Positions 51,192 through 60,630 of a DNA stretch of 64,000 nucleotides are shown one piece after another. Positions within the stretch are counted from its first letter, which is position 1. The number at the start of each line of letters is the position of its first letter. Below the pieces are notes generated by a model. It worked only from the letters and a program-made list of their open reading frames with translations. It had not been told where the DNA came from and did no database searches. The stretch covers positions 1-64,000 of the forward strand of contig CAVTSO010000008.1 in the NCBI GenBank assembly GCA_963737445.1, in the 5' to 3' direction. Position numbers and translations under genes: made by a program. Origin of the DNA: JAICYJ01 sp963737445. Its GTDB lineage: Bacteria > Actinomycetota > Thermoleophilia > Gaiellales > JAICJC01.

Positions 51192-51257
51192 AGTGTACCC
51201 CGGCTTTCGGACCCCGTCTTCCCTCTCACGCCAGGGCACGCTTCGACCATCTAGGAT
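51192..51257. promoter_or_regulatory. divergent leaderless -10 boxes, E1alpha operon and zinc-ribbon gene
   Basis: TACACT on minus (51192-51197), 10 nt before the ATG at 51181. TAGGAT on plus (51252-51257), 6 nt before the ATG at 51264. Confidence 0.5.
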
Positions 51258-51263
51258 TGGCGC

Positions 51264-51578
51264 ATGGGCCACAATCGCAACCGCGAGCTGGGCGACCGGT
51301 GCGGGTTCTGCCTGACCTGCGGCTGGGGCCGCCGGTTCATGGACGGCGCCGGCGATGACCTGCCGTCGACCTGCCCCGACTGCGGCGGCACGATCGTCAC
51401 CGAGTGCCCTTCCTGCGGCGCCGCGATCGTGTCTCTGATGGGCATCACCTGCCGCGAATGCGGCCGGCCGCTGCGCGACGCGACGCTGTTCGGGATCGAG
51501 ATCCGGCGCAAGCCAGAGAAGGTGGCCGCGGTTGACGCAGACCCCAAACTTCGCGATAACGTGAAGACGTCCCCTTGA
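51264..51578 (+). CDS. zinc-ribbon protein
   Basis: A 104-aa protein with four Cys pairs: CGFCLTCG, CPDCGG, CPSCGA and CRECGR, enough for two zinc-ribbon sites. The rest is short and charged. I do not recognise a named family; such proteins bind nucleic acid or protein partners. Its TGA shares a base with the ATG of the GGDEF-like gene, so the two are translated together. Confidence 0.75.
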   Translation: MGHNRNRELGDRCGFCLTCGWGRRFMDGAGDDLPSTCPDCGGTIVTECPSCGAAIVSLMGITCRECGRPLRDATLFGIEIRRKPEKVAAVDADPKLRDNVKTSP

Positions 51579-52219
51579 TGGTTTATGTCCTGATTGCATT
51601 CCTGGTGGGTGCCACGGCTTCCGCGCTGGTGATGGCAGCCCGTGAGCGCCGTCGCAGCATGCGGCTTGCGGCTGAGATCGACCGGCTGGAGGCCCACGCG
51701 GCTGTGCTCGAGCGCCGCGACGGCGAGACCGGCCTGTGGAACAGCCGCCACTTCGTCGACGCGCTGACCCAGGAGATCGAGCGGTCGCGCACCTACAACC
51801 GCCCGGTCGCGCTGGCGCTGGCGTCGGTGGACGGGTTGGAGGAGACCGGCGACGACGCCGAGCAGATCCTGCGGGCGCTGGGCAGCTCCATCGGTGGCAG
51901 CGTGCGCGCGCTGGACGTCGCCTGCCGGGTCGGCAGCGCGGAGTTCGGCGTGATCATGGCCGAGACTGACAGCCGCAGCGCCTCGGTGGCCGCGGAGCGG
52001 GTGCTGCGTGCGATGGCCCGGGTGCGCTCACCGAACGGCCTGCAGCCGCAGGCATCCGTCGGCATCGCCTCCTGCCCGGCGCACGCAGATGGGTTCGACG
52101 AGCTGGTCGAGCGGGCCGGCTCAGCCCTCCGCAGCGCCCGTCGTGCCGTACGCCGTGAGGAGGCCCGCGCCGGCACGGTGACCGTGTCGATGGCGGTCTG
52201 GGACGACGGCGACGAGTAG
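51578..52219 (+). CDS. membrane-anchored degenerate GGDEF protein
   Basis: A 213-aa protein with one N-terminal transmembrane helix (1-20), a short coiled coil (22-47) and a GGDEF domain (48-195). The D-x-x-TGLWNSRHF entry motif is present at 49-59, but the catalytic GG(D/E)EF reads GSAEF at 119-123 (CRVGSAEFGVIMAE). Diguanylate cyclase activity is therefore unlikely. It may be a GTP or partner sensor. Coupled with the zinc-ribbon gene upstream. Confidence 0.78.
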   Translation: MVYVLIAFLVGATASALVMAARERRRSMRLAAEIDRLEAHAAVLERRDGETGLWNSRHFVDALTQEIERSRTYNRPVALALASVDGLEETGDDAEQILRALGSSIGGSVRALDVACRVGSAEFGVIMAETDSRSASVAAERVLRAMARVRSPNGLQPQASVGIASCPAHADGFDELVERAGSALRSARRAVRREEARAGTVTVSMAVWDDGDE

Positions 52220-52256
52220 CCGGCTCCCCCCTCGTCACATCCTCGCTTCGCAAGAC

Positions 52257-52270
52257 CCCCCGTCAGGGGG
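52257..52270 (+). terminator. weak terminator-like hairpin
   Basis: CCCCC-GTCA-GGGGG followed by ATTTGT, between the GGDEF-like and vWA genes. The stem is short and the T-run poor. Confidence 0.3.
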
Positions 52271-52307
52271 ATTTGTCCCCGGCCACCGTGGTCGTACACA
52301 GGATGCA

Positions 52308-53498
52308 ATGCTCCGGTCAACCGCACATCGCATGAGTCACGGCTCCAGTAACGAGCGTGGTCAGACGCTTCCTCTCGTGGTGTGCTTCCTCCTGGTGCTG
52401 CTGCTGATGTGCGGTTGCGTCGTCGACTTCGGGAACGCCTACCGGGTGCGCTCCCAGCTGCAGGCCTCGACCGACGCCGCGGCCACCGCCGCCGCAGACC
52501 AGCTGCCCGACCCCAGCCTCGCGATCGCCACCGCCCACGCCTACAGCGGAGAGCCGGGCGGACGCAACGCGATCCCGGGCACGGTGGACGTGCAGCTGAA
52601 CGTATCGGCCAACTGCAACACCAGCCCCGAGTTCTGCAGTCCGGCCAACACCATCACCGTTGACCAGTCGGCCAACGTGAAGACCTACTTCCTCTCCCTG
52701 ATCGGCATCGACACGATCCCGGTGAAGGTGCACGCCCAGGCCTGCTCGCCGTGCGCGACCACCCCGCTCGACGTGATGATCGTGCTCGACCGCACCGGCT
52801 CGATGGCCGGCCAGAAGATCCAGAACGCCGAGAAGGGCGTGGAGGCCTTCCTCGCCACCATGGATCCCCAGGCCGACAACGTGGGCCTGGCGATCCTGCC
52901 GCCGGCGAAGAACAGCGCCTCGGTCTGCAGCGCCCCGCAGAGCAGCAACTACGACGACATCAACGCCCCCTACGTGGTCGTGCCGCTCTCCAACGACTAT
53001 GCGACCAGCACCGGCGCGCTCGATCCCTCCAGCCGCCTGGTGTCCACGCTGCGGTGTGTCCAGGCCGGTGGCCAGACCGCCTACGCCAACGCGCTGGACG
53101 CCGCCAAGGCCGAGCTCGACGCGCACGGCCGGCCGGGCGTGCAGAAGGTGATCGTGATCCTCTCGGACGGCGCCGCGAACACCGGCCCCACCTACCTGTC
53201 GCCGTCCAGCCCCTACCGCACGCAGCCCTGCCAGACCGCCGTCAACATCGCCAACCAGCAGAAGAGCGACGGCGTCCTGCTCTACTCGATCGCCTACGAC
53301 CTGGGCGGAGTCGGTGCCCAGGACTGCGGCAAGCAGGGTGGCGGCAACGAGTCACCGCCGATCCTCGCCAACGAGGCCCTGCAGGAGATCGCGTCGCCCG
53401 GCAACTACTACGCCGAGCCGCAGCCCTCATCGCTGACCGGGATCTTCCTGGCCATCTCGGCCGACCTCGGCCACGGCACTTCCCGCCTCAACGGCTAA
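52308..53498 (+). CDS. TadE/TadG-like membrane-anchored vWA-domain protein
   Basis: A 396-aa protein. The N-terminus ERGQTLPLVVCFLLVLLLMCGCVVDFGNAYRVRSQLQASTDAAATAAA in pieces is the Flp-pilus-assembly TadE/G pattern: RGQ, hydrophobic helix, then Ala-rich amphipathic helix. Residues about 150-390 form a von Willebrand A domain with the metal site DRTGSMAGQK (usual DxSxS reads DRTGS) and the later VIVILSDGAANTGP. Several Cys suggest disulfides outside the membrane. No other tad genes are in the window. An adhesin or pilus-associated role is inferred. Met9 at 52332 is an alternative start. Confidence 0.8.
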   Translation: MLRSTAHRMSHGSSNERGQTLPLVVCFLLVLLLMCGCVVDFGNAYRVRSQLQASTDAAATAAADQLPDPSLAIATAHAYSGEPGGRNAIPGTVDVQLNVSANCNTSPEFCSPANTITVDQSANVKTYFLSLIGIDTIPVKVHAQACSPCATTPLDVMIVLDRTGSMAGQKIQNAEKGVEAFLATMDPQADNVGLAILPPAKNSASVCSAPQSSNYDDINAPYVVVPLSNDYATSTGALDPSSRLVSTLRCVQAGGQTAYANALDAAKAELDAHGRPGVQKVIVILSDGAANTGPTYLSPSSPYRTQPCQTAVNIANQQKSDGVLLYSIAYDLGGVGAQDCGKQGGGNESPPILANEALQEIASPGNYYAEPQPSSLTGIFLAISADLGHGTSRLNG

Positions 53499-53500
53499 CG

Positions 53501-53854
53501 TCAGGCGCCGGCGCGGATCTCCGAGAAGTGGATCACGGTGACCGTGTCGTCCTCGGTCACCTCGCGGTTGTAGAGCTGGCCCAGGAAGTGCACGAACTCG
53601 TCGATGTGGCGCATCTCCGGGTTGTCGTGCTGGATCTCGCGCGGCGACACCTCGCGTAGCGGCTTCACCTCGACCTTGTCCACCACCGCGTCGAAGATCT
53701 TCTCGCGCACGCCGAATCGTTGCCCGGCCAGCACACACACGACCAGCCCCTTGCGGTACTTGCCGGACTTGTCACCGAGCCGGATGGTGGCCGTCTTGCG
53801 CCGGTGCCGGAGCTGGTCAGCCACGACCGGCGAGTAGAAGTTGAGGGCCTCCAT
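53501..53854 (-). CDS. ASCH-domain protein
   Basis: A 117-aa single-domain protein. LRHRRKTATIRLGDKSGKYRKGLVVCVLAGQRFG matches the ASCH fold, a PUA-like RNA-binding domain, with its G/R-K-T-x-T-I-R-x-G core. EIQHDNPEMRHIDEFVHFLGQLYNREVTEDD and VTVIHFSEI complete it. Stand-alone ASCH proteins may bind RNA or act on modified cytidines. It starts at an ATG 8 nt after a TATGAT box and ends 2 bp from the vWA stop, tail to tail. Confidence 0.75.
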   Translation of the reverse strand: MEALNFYSPVVADQLRHRRKTATIRLGDKSGKYRKGLVVCVLAGQRFGVREKIFDAVVDKVEVKPLREVSPREIQHDNPEMRHIDEFVHFLGQLYNREVTEDDTVTVIHFSEIRAGA

Positions 53855-53862
53855 CGGCGGCC

Positions 53863-53917
53863 ATCATATCGAGTTGCGTGAGGTCGTTACAGACGACCAC
53901 ACGGGCTCGGTTACCCT
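53863..53917. promoter_or_regulatory. divergent leaderless -10 boxes, ASCH and MFS genes
   Basis: TATGAT on minus (53863-53868), 8 nt before the ATG at 53854. TACCCT on plus (53912-53917), 9 nt before the ATG at 53927. Confidence 0.5.
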
Positions 53918-53926
53918 GCGCTCTCG

Positions 53927-55093
53927 ATGCGCAGGCTGCAGATGGTGATCTATCCGATCGTGTTCTTCGACGCGCTGCTGATGTTTGCGCTGGTGCCGCT
54001 GTTGCCGGACTACGTGGACGCGCTTTCGATGAGCAAGGCCCAGGCCGGAGCCGTGATCGGCATCTACAGCGCGGCCACCCTGGTGATGGCGCTGCCGGCC
54101 GGGCGGGTGGCGGATCGCTTCGGCCCGCGTCGCATCACCATCGCCGGCGTCGCCCTGATGACCGCCTCCACGCTCGTCTACGCGTTCGCCCACAGCTTCT
54201 GGATGCTGCTGGCCGCCCGCGGCGGCCAGGGGACAGCTTCGGCCATCTCCTGGACGGCCGGCCTGGCCTGGCTGTCCAGCGGCACCCCGCCGGAGCGTCG
54301 TGGCGCCACCCTGGGCATGGCCATGACCTGCGGCAGCGTGGGCGCGCTGCTCGGCCCGGTGATGATGGGACCGCTCAGCAGCTGGCTCGGCATCCGCACC
54401 CCGTTCGTGCTGCTGGCGGCGGTGGCGCTGGTGCTGACGGGCCTGGCCGCCTGGCCGGCCGACGTCCGCAGCGCGTCCGCAGGGCAGGTTGGCTTCGTCG
54501 AGACGATCCGCCTGGCCGCGCGTTCGCGGCTGATGGCCTGTGCCGTCCTGGTGATGTCGCTGGTGGCCGTGATCTCGGGCCTGGTCGAGACGCTGGTGCC
54601 GCTGCGGCTGGGCGACGCCGGCTACTCGGCGGCCGCGATCAGCCTCGTGCTGGGCCTGGCCGGGGTGCTGGCGGCGGCCACGCAGGTGACGGTCGGGCGT
54701 GCCTACGATCGCGTCGGCGGCCTGCGTGTCGCCAGCCTGTCGATCACGGCCATGGTCGTGATGCTTGCGGTGCTGGCGGTGCCGCAGTCGGCCGTCGCCA
54801 TCGCCGTCATCTACATCGTCGGGACGCCCAGCATCTCCGGCCAGTACGCCGTGGCCTTTCCGCTGGCCGCCGCCGGCGCGGATGAGGTGGGGCTGCCGCA
54901 CGGCATGGTGCTGGGCGCCATGAACGTGTGCTGGGGGTTCGGGTTCTTCGTCGGTCCGGCCGCGGGCGCCGCCATCGCCCAGGCCAGCTCCGACCGCGTC
55001 ACCTACCTGTTTGCGGCGCTGCTGGCGGCCTCCGCGCTGCCGGTGTTGCGGAGTTTGGCACTCGTGCCACAAGAGTGCCAGGAACCGGCTTGA
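53927..55093 (+). CDS. major facilitator superfamily transporter
   Basis: A 388-aa inner-membrane transporter with about 12 hydrophobic segments. The loop 2-3 motif A is GRVADRFGPRRITIAG. The N-terminal helix has FFDALLMFALVPLLPDYVDALS, as in multidrug and sugar efflux members. GSVGALLGPVMMGPL resembles motif C of exporters, so drug or metabolite efflux is the best guess. Its last 40 bp contain the first CIRCE box of the groESL promoter. Confidence 0.9.
   Translation: MRRLQMVIYPIVFFDALLMFALVPLLPDYVDALSMSKAQAGAVIGIYSAATLVMALPAGRVADRFGPRRITIAGVALMTASTLVYAFAHSFWMLLAARGGQGTASAISWTAGLAWLSSGTPPERRGATLGMAMTCGSVGALLGPVMMGPLSSWLGIRTPFVLLAAVALVLTGLAAWPADVRSASAGQVGFVETIRLAARSRLMACAVLVMSLVAVISGLVETLVPLRLGDAGYSAAAISLVLGLAGVLAAATQVTVGRAYDRVGGLRVASLSITAMVVMLAVLAVPQSAVAIAVIYIVGTPSISGQYAVAFPLAAAGADEVGLPHGMVLGAMNVCWGFGFFVGPAAGAAIAQASSDRVTYLFAALLAASALPVLRSLALVPQECQEPA
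55054..55080. promoter_or_regulatory. CIRCE element 1 (HrcA operator) within MFS gene end
   Basis: TTGGCACTC, 9 nt, GAGTGCCAG; one mismatch in the arms. It lies just upstream of the groES -35 box. Confidence 0.8.
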
Positions 55094-55117
55094 CGAGATG
55101 CCGCGTGCTGCTATGAT
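55090..55117 (+). promoter_or_regulatory. groESL promoter
   Basis: TTGACG (55090-55095), 16-bp spacer, TATGAT (55112-55117). It lies between the two CIRCE boxes; the predicted start point falls at the edge of the second. Confidence 0.8.
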
Positions 55118-55122
55118 CGCAG

Positions 55123-55149
55123 TTGGCACTCCACATGTGCGAGTGCCAA
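55123..55149. promoter_or_regulatory. CIRCE element 2 (HrcA operator)
   Basis: TTGGCACTC, 9 nt, GAGTGCCAA; perfect arms, a G variant of the TTAGCACTC consensus. It overlaps the predicted groESL transcription start. Confidence 0.92.
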
Positions 55150-55171
55150 CGACATTCCCGATGGAGGTAGC

Positions 55172-55486
55172 ATGGATCTGAAGCCTCTGGGCGACCGCGT
55201 CATCGTTGAGGTCCTCGATGAGGAAGAGACGACGATCAGCGGCATCGTCCTGCCGGATACGGCAAAGGAGAAGCCGCAACGCGGCAACGTGCTCGAGGTC
55301 GGCCCCGGCCGATACGAGGACGGCAAGCTCGTTCCCCTTGATGTCACGAAGGGCGACGAGGTGATCTTTTCGAAGTACGGCGGCACCGAGGTCAAGGTGG
55401 GCGGCGAGGAGTACCTGATCCTGCGCGAGTCCGACATCCTGGCAAAGGTGGCCACCACCAAGGCCAAGACCAAGGCAAAGGCGTAG
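55172..55486 (+). CDS. groS: co-chaperonin GroES
   Basis: A 104-aa Hsp10 that caps GroEL. MDLKPLGDRVIVEVLDEEE, the mobile loop ETTISGIVLPDTAKEKPQ and the C-terminal YLILRESDILAKV are typical. A Lys/Thr/Ala tail of about 10 residues (TTKAKTKAKA) extends it beyond the usual 95-100. GGAGGT lies 7 nt before the ATG. Heat-inducible through HrcA by inference from the two CIRCE boxes. GroEL follows after 7 bp. Confidence 0.97.
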   Translation: MDLKPLGDRVIVEVLDEEETTISGIVLPDTAKEKPQRGNVLEVGPGRYEDGKLVPLDVTKGDEVIFSKYGGTEVKVGGEEYLILRESDILAKVATTKAKTKAKA

Positions 55487-55493
55487 GAGACGA

Positions 55494-57113
<1,620 letters not shown>

Positions 57114-57142
57114 ATCCGACTGCCGGATCTACCGCAGACCAA

Positions 57143-57172
57143 ACGGAGGGCCCGCTCAGGCGGGCCCTCCGT
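57143..57172. terminator. strong hairpin terminator after groEL
   Basis: A 13-bp perfect stem, ACGGAGGGCCCGC and complement, with a 4-nt loop (57156-57159). It lies 29 bp after the groEL stop and 36 bp from the end of the convergent mannosyltransferase gene. The T-run is poor on both sides; bidirectional use is possible. Confidence 0.85.
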
Positions 57173-57208
57173 CGTTCTGCCCGGGCGCACGGGCCGCCCG
57201 ACCGTCCG

Positions 57209-58348
57209 TCACGGCGTGAACGTGCGCGGCCCGAACGTGACGAACACGAGCGCGGCCAGCATCAGCGGGAACACCACCTTCACGACCGTGTCGACGCGCT
57301 CGTCCTTGCCCAGGTCGGCCAGCGCCCAGAACAGCGGGAACCCGACCATGCCGAAGCGCCCCATCGAGACGATCAGGCCGCCGCTGGTGGGCAGGATCAG
57401 CAACAGCGCCGTGAAGATCAGGTACTCGGCCGGCAGCTTCAGCCGCCGCCAGGCGTGGTACCAGAGGCCGCACCAAAGGAGCGTGAACGCGACGTGCACG
57501 AGGTAGCGCAGCTGGCCTCCGTGGACGCCGTCCCAGAACCCCTTCGCCACCACCACCGGTAGCACCGACACGCCGCGGCCCCAGCCTCGCTCCTGGGCGT
57601 GGAAGTGGGCGAGCGGATCACCGGTGCGCCAGTACAGGTAGCCGAAGAACCCGAGCTCGGCGGCGGGCAGCAGTAGCAGCGGCACGTACGCGCGCAGGTC
57701 GAGGCCGCGCTCCCGGTAGCGCCGCCAGACCAGAGCGGGGAACAGCGCGATGCCCACCGGCCGTGCCAGCACCGCTGCCGCACCGGCCAGCGACGCCCAC
57801 CACCAGCGCCCGTGCCAGGTGAGCGCGAACGTGGCCAGAGCGCAGGCCAGGAACAGCGACTCGGCGTAGGGGAGGGCGAGCACGAACGTCAGCGGGAAGA
57901 TCGCCAAATACAGCACGGTGCGCCGCGCCATGCCCTCGTCGTAGCGCTCCTGGGTCATGCGGTAGAGCAGGCACAGCGCCACGCCGAACAGCGCCGAGGA
58001 GAGCAGGGTGCCCCACAGCGTGATCGGCCCCGGCAGCCAGGTCAGCGGCGACCACAGGATCGGGTAGAGCGGGAAGAAGGCGGCGGTGTTGCCGTGGCCG
58101 ATCGAGGGGTCGTAGCCGTGCTGGGCGATCCACCCGTACCAGGTCGCGTCCCAGTCGCCCAGCGACCGGAACAGCGGGTACCAGCCGAACCCGACGTCGT
58201 GCCGGCGCGACGTCCATCCCTGTATCGCCAGCACCACGTAGACCATCGCCCGGGTGCCGGCCCAGACCGCCAGCGGGTAGCCGAGGCCGTGCCAGAGCGG
58301 CCGGCCGGAGCTGTCGTGCTCCAACGGCCGCTCCGCGACCGCCGTCAC
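57209..58348 (-). CDS. PIG-V-like mannosyltransferase (GT-C fold)
   Basis: A 379-aa membrane glycosyltransferase with about 10 hydrophobic segments. I used the GTG at 58348 (GTGA overlap with the PAP2 gene, AGGG 9 nt upstream); the ATG at 58357 is an alternative. The first external loop holds LGDWDATWYGWIAQHGYD, the acidic motif of PIG-V/GT-C mannosyltransferases, followed by NTAAFFPLYPIL. It probably uses a polyprenyl-phosphate sugar to build an envelope lipid or glycan. Coupled to a PAP2_3 phosphatase, suggesting phosphoinositide- or ceramide-like lipid work. Confidence 0.85.
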   Translation of the reverse strand: MTAVAERPLEHDSSGRPLWHGLGYPLAVWAGTRAMVYVVLAIQGWTSRRHDVGFGWYPLFRSLGDWDATWYGWIAQHGYDPSIGHGNTAAFFPLYPILWSPLTWLPGPITLWGTLLSSALFGVALCLLYRMTQERYDEGMARRTVLYLAIFPLTFVLALPYAESLFLACALATFALTWHGRWWWASLAGAAAVLARPVGIALFPALVWRRYRERGLDLRAYVPLLLLPAAELGFFGYLYWRTGDPLAHFHAQERGWGRGVSVLPVVVAKGFWDGVHGGQLRYLVHVAFTLLWCGLWYHAWRRLKLPAEYLIFTALLLILPTSGGLIVSMGRFGMVGFPLFWALADLGKDERVDTVVKVVFPLMLAALVFVTFGPRTFTP

Positions 58349-59178
58349 TCGGGCCATCCCTGGCGCCGCCAGAACCAGAGCACGCCGTAGAGCGCCGCGG
58401 TCGCGTAGACGAAGCCGATCAGCAGGTCGACCACGTAGTGGTTGGCGGTGTACACGGCCGCGAAGCACTGGACGACGGGGTACAGGAACGCGACGTATGC
58501 GGTCCAGCGCCAGCGGGTGTTCCACACCAGGGTGGCGATGAACAGGAAGATCAGGAACGAGTAGCCGCCGTGCAGCGACGGGATGGCGGCGTAGGCGTTG
58601 CCGTCGACCAGGTGGTAGAGCGGCCCGGAGTCGGTGGGCAGCGGCGACGCGGCCGCCTGGACTCCGGCCGGGTTGGCCAGGAACGGGATCAGGCCCTTCT
58701 CGGCGGCGGCCCAGGGCGCCGCCGCCGGGTACAGCGCGAACGTCAGCGCGCCCGCGTAGCTGAGCGTGAGCAGCGTGGCCGCGAACCGGTAGAACAGCGC
58801 GCGGCGCCTCAGCCACAGCGCGAATGCCAGCGTCGGCGGCACGATGAAGTGGATGCGCGTCGCGGCCGAGAGGGCCTGGTCGTACCACATCAGGTGGCCG
58901 GTCCACAGCCAGTTCTGCAGCACCACCGAGGGAACGTGCCCGAAGAACAGGAACTTCTCGGCGTCCAGGTGCGGCGTGTAGTACGGGGATGGGTGCACGA
59001 TGTGCGCCAGTCCGCGACACTCCTCATACCACACGATCAAGAGCACGAAGGGAACGAAATCGAGCATGAACCGGCGGCCCCGGCCGATCACGAGCGCGGG
59101 GGCCAGCAGCACCAGCAGGTAGCGGTCGGGCGTCAGCGACAGACCGAAGGTGAGGATCTGGGCGCCCAGCGCGATCAC
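58345..59178 (-). CDS. PAP2_3 (inositolphosphotransferase-like) membrane phosphatase
   Basis: A polytopic membrane protein of the PAP2_3 group, related to inositol-phosphorylceramide synthases. The catalytic residues are in NAYAAIPSLHGGYSF (P-S-x-H) and YTANHYVVDLLIGF (second His and Asp). EECRGLAHIVHPSPYYTPHLDAEKFLFFGHVPSVVLQ is the characteristic N-terminal loop. The start is uncertain: I used the GTG at 59178 (277 aa), which avoids the divergent gene. A GTG at 59298 would add 40 polar residues and overlap it. It likely moves a phospho-head group between lipids at the membrane surface. Confidence 0.8.
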   Translation of the reverse strand: MIALGAQILTFGLSLTPDRYLLVLLAPALVIGRGRRFMLDFVPFVLLIVWYEECRGLAHIVHPSPYYTPHLDAEKFLFFGHVPSVVLQNWLWTGHLMWYDQALSAATRIHFIVPPTLAFALWLRRRALFYRFAATLLTLSYAGALTFALYPAAAPWAAAEKGLIPFLANPAGVQAAASPLPTDSGPLYHLVDGNAYAAIPSLHGGYSFLIFLFIATLVWNTRWRWTAYVAFLYPVVQCFAAVYTANHYVVDLLIGFVYATAALYGVLWFWRRQGWPE

Positions 59179-59217
59179 GAACGCGACGGCGGCCAGCAGG
59201 ACCGTGGCGCGGTCGAT

Positions 59218-60630
59218 GTGCTCGCGCGGAGGGCCCCAGCGCTGTGGCTTGCCGCCGCCTGCGTCCTCGCCGTCTGTGTCCGGCTTCCGTTCCTGCACGC
59301 TCCGCTCACCGCCGACGAGGGCGGGTACGGCGAGGTCGCCCGCCTCTGGGATGGAGGCGCCCGGCTCTACGACCAGGCTTGGGTCGACCGTCCGCAAGGG
59401 CTGCTGCTGGTCTTTCGGGCGATCCTGCATATCGACAATGGCTCGGCCGAGGCGATCCGTATCGCCGCGGCAGCGGTGGGGACGCTGGTGGTCGCGGCGG
59501 TATTTGCCTTGGCGTACCGGACCGCGGGCAGGATACCTGCGATCGCCGCGGCCATGCTCCTGGCAACGCTGGGCGCATCGCCGTTCATCGAGTCGTTCAC
59601 GCTCTCCGGCGAGCTGCTGGCGTCGCTGCCGGCGGTGCTGTCGCTGATCGCCTTCGTGCAGTACCAGCGCGGCGCCCGGATGCGCTGGCTGGTCGTATGC
59701 GGCTTGCTGACGGGCTGCGCGGTGCTGATGAAGCAGTCCGGGTTCGACGGCGGCCTGGCCGCGGTCGCGTTCCTGCTGCTGTGCCGCCGCCGGGCCGGCA
59801 TCGTCCCCGCGGCGGTGGTGGTGGGCTGTGCGCTGGTACCCGTGGCTGTGGCGGCGATCACAGCCCCGAGCTTCCACGACTGGTGGTACGCGATGGTCAC
59901 GTACCGCGGTCAGGGCGACTCGATTGTGTCCGGATCGCTGAGCGCCCGCTTCAGCCAGTTCCGCGACACGCTGCCGGAGGTGCTGCGTGCGCTGGCGCCG
60001 CTGGCCGCGCTGACGATCTACGGCTGGCGCCGGTCACCCGTGCTGTTGCGGCTGTGGCTGGGTGCCGCCGCCTTGGCTGTTGTCGGAGGTGGCAACTTCC
60101 ACGCCCACTACTACATCCAGCTGGCCGCCCCGCTGGCGGTGCTGGGCGGCGCGGGCGCGGCTCGGCTGTGGGAGACGCGGTCGGGTCTGGTGGCCGGCGT
60201 GGCCTGCGGCCTGGCGCTGTGGTCGGCTGTGGCGATCGTACCGCTCTGGTTCGCTTCGCCCGCGGCGCAGGCCGCCCACGTGTTCCCCAACGACGAGCAC
60301 CTGCAGCACGACGCCGCCGTGATCGCCTACGTCCGCAGCCACACCGCCCCCGGCCGGCGCATCTTCGTGATGTGGGCGGCCGCGAACGTCTACTACCTGA
60401 GCGACCGCGCGCCGGCAGTGCGCTACATGTGGTTCCGCCCGCTGCAGGTGATCCCGGGCGCCCTGGATGAGGTGCACTCGGCGCTCGGCGGGCCCGGCCG
60501 GCCGCCGCTGGTGGTTGCCGAGCAGCCGGCGGACGCGCTCGACACGAGCGGTGAGACCTCGCGCCTGCTCGACCGGTACTACCGGCCGGTCGAGCACATC
60601 GGCAGCGTGGTCATCTACCGGGCGCGCTAG
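59218..60630 (+). CDS. GT-C family glycosyltransferase (GT39/ArnT-like)
   Basis: A 470-aa membrane protein. After the first helix (LWLAAACVLAVCVRLPF) comes the loop PLTADEGGYGEVARLWDGGARLYDQAWVDRPQGLLLVF, with the Asp-Glu metal/acceptor motif of GT-C enzymes of the ArnT/PMT type. About ten further hydrophobic segments and a soluble C-terminal region (VRSHTAPGRRIFVMWAAANVYYLSDRAP) follow. It probably transfers a sugar from a polyprenyl phosphate to a surface glycan. The GTG at 59218 has no clear ribosome site. Its stop overlaps the DUF1028 stop at CTAG. Confidence 0.83.
   Translation: MLARRAPALWLAAACVLAVCVRLPFLHAPLTADEGGYGEVARLWDGGARLYDQAWVDRPQGLLLVFRAILHIDNGSAEAIRIAAAAVGTLVVAAVFALAYRTAGRIPAIAAAMLLATLGASPFIESFTLSGELLASLPAVLSLIAFVQYQRGARMRWLVVCGLLTGCAVLMKQSGFDGGLAAVAFLLLCRRRAGIVPAAVVVGCALVPVAVAAITAPSFHDWWYAMVTYRGQGDSIVSGSLSARFSQFRDTLPEVLRALAPLAALTIYGWRRSPVLLRLWLGAAALAVVGGGNFHAHYYIQLAAPLAVLGGAGAARLWETRSGLVAGVACGLALWSAVAIVPLWFASPAAQAAHVFPNDEHLQHDAAVIAYVRSHTAPGRRIFVMWAAANVYYLSDRAPAVRYMWFRPLQVIPGALDEVHSALGGPGRPPLVVAEQPADALDTSGETSRLLDRYYRPVEHIGSVVIYRAR

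Noticed and set aside
58438..59217. Long plus-strand frame upstream of the GT-C gene
   Set aside because: It is antisense to the PAP2_3 gene and has Arg/Gln/Gly-rich, non-protein-like composition.
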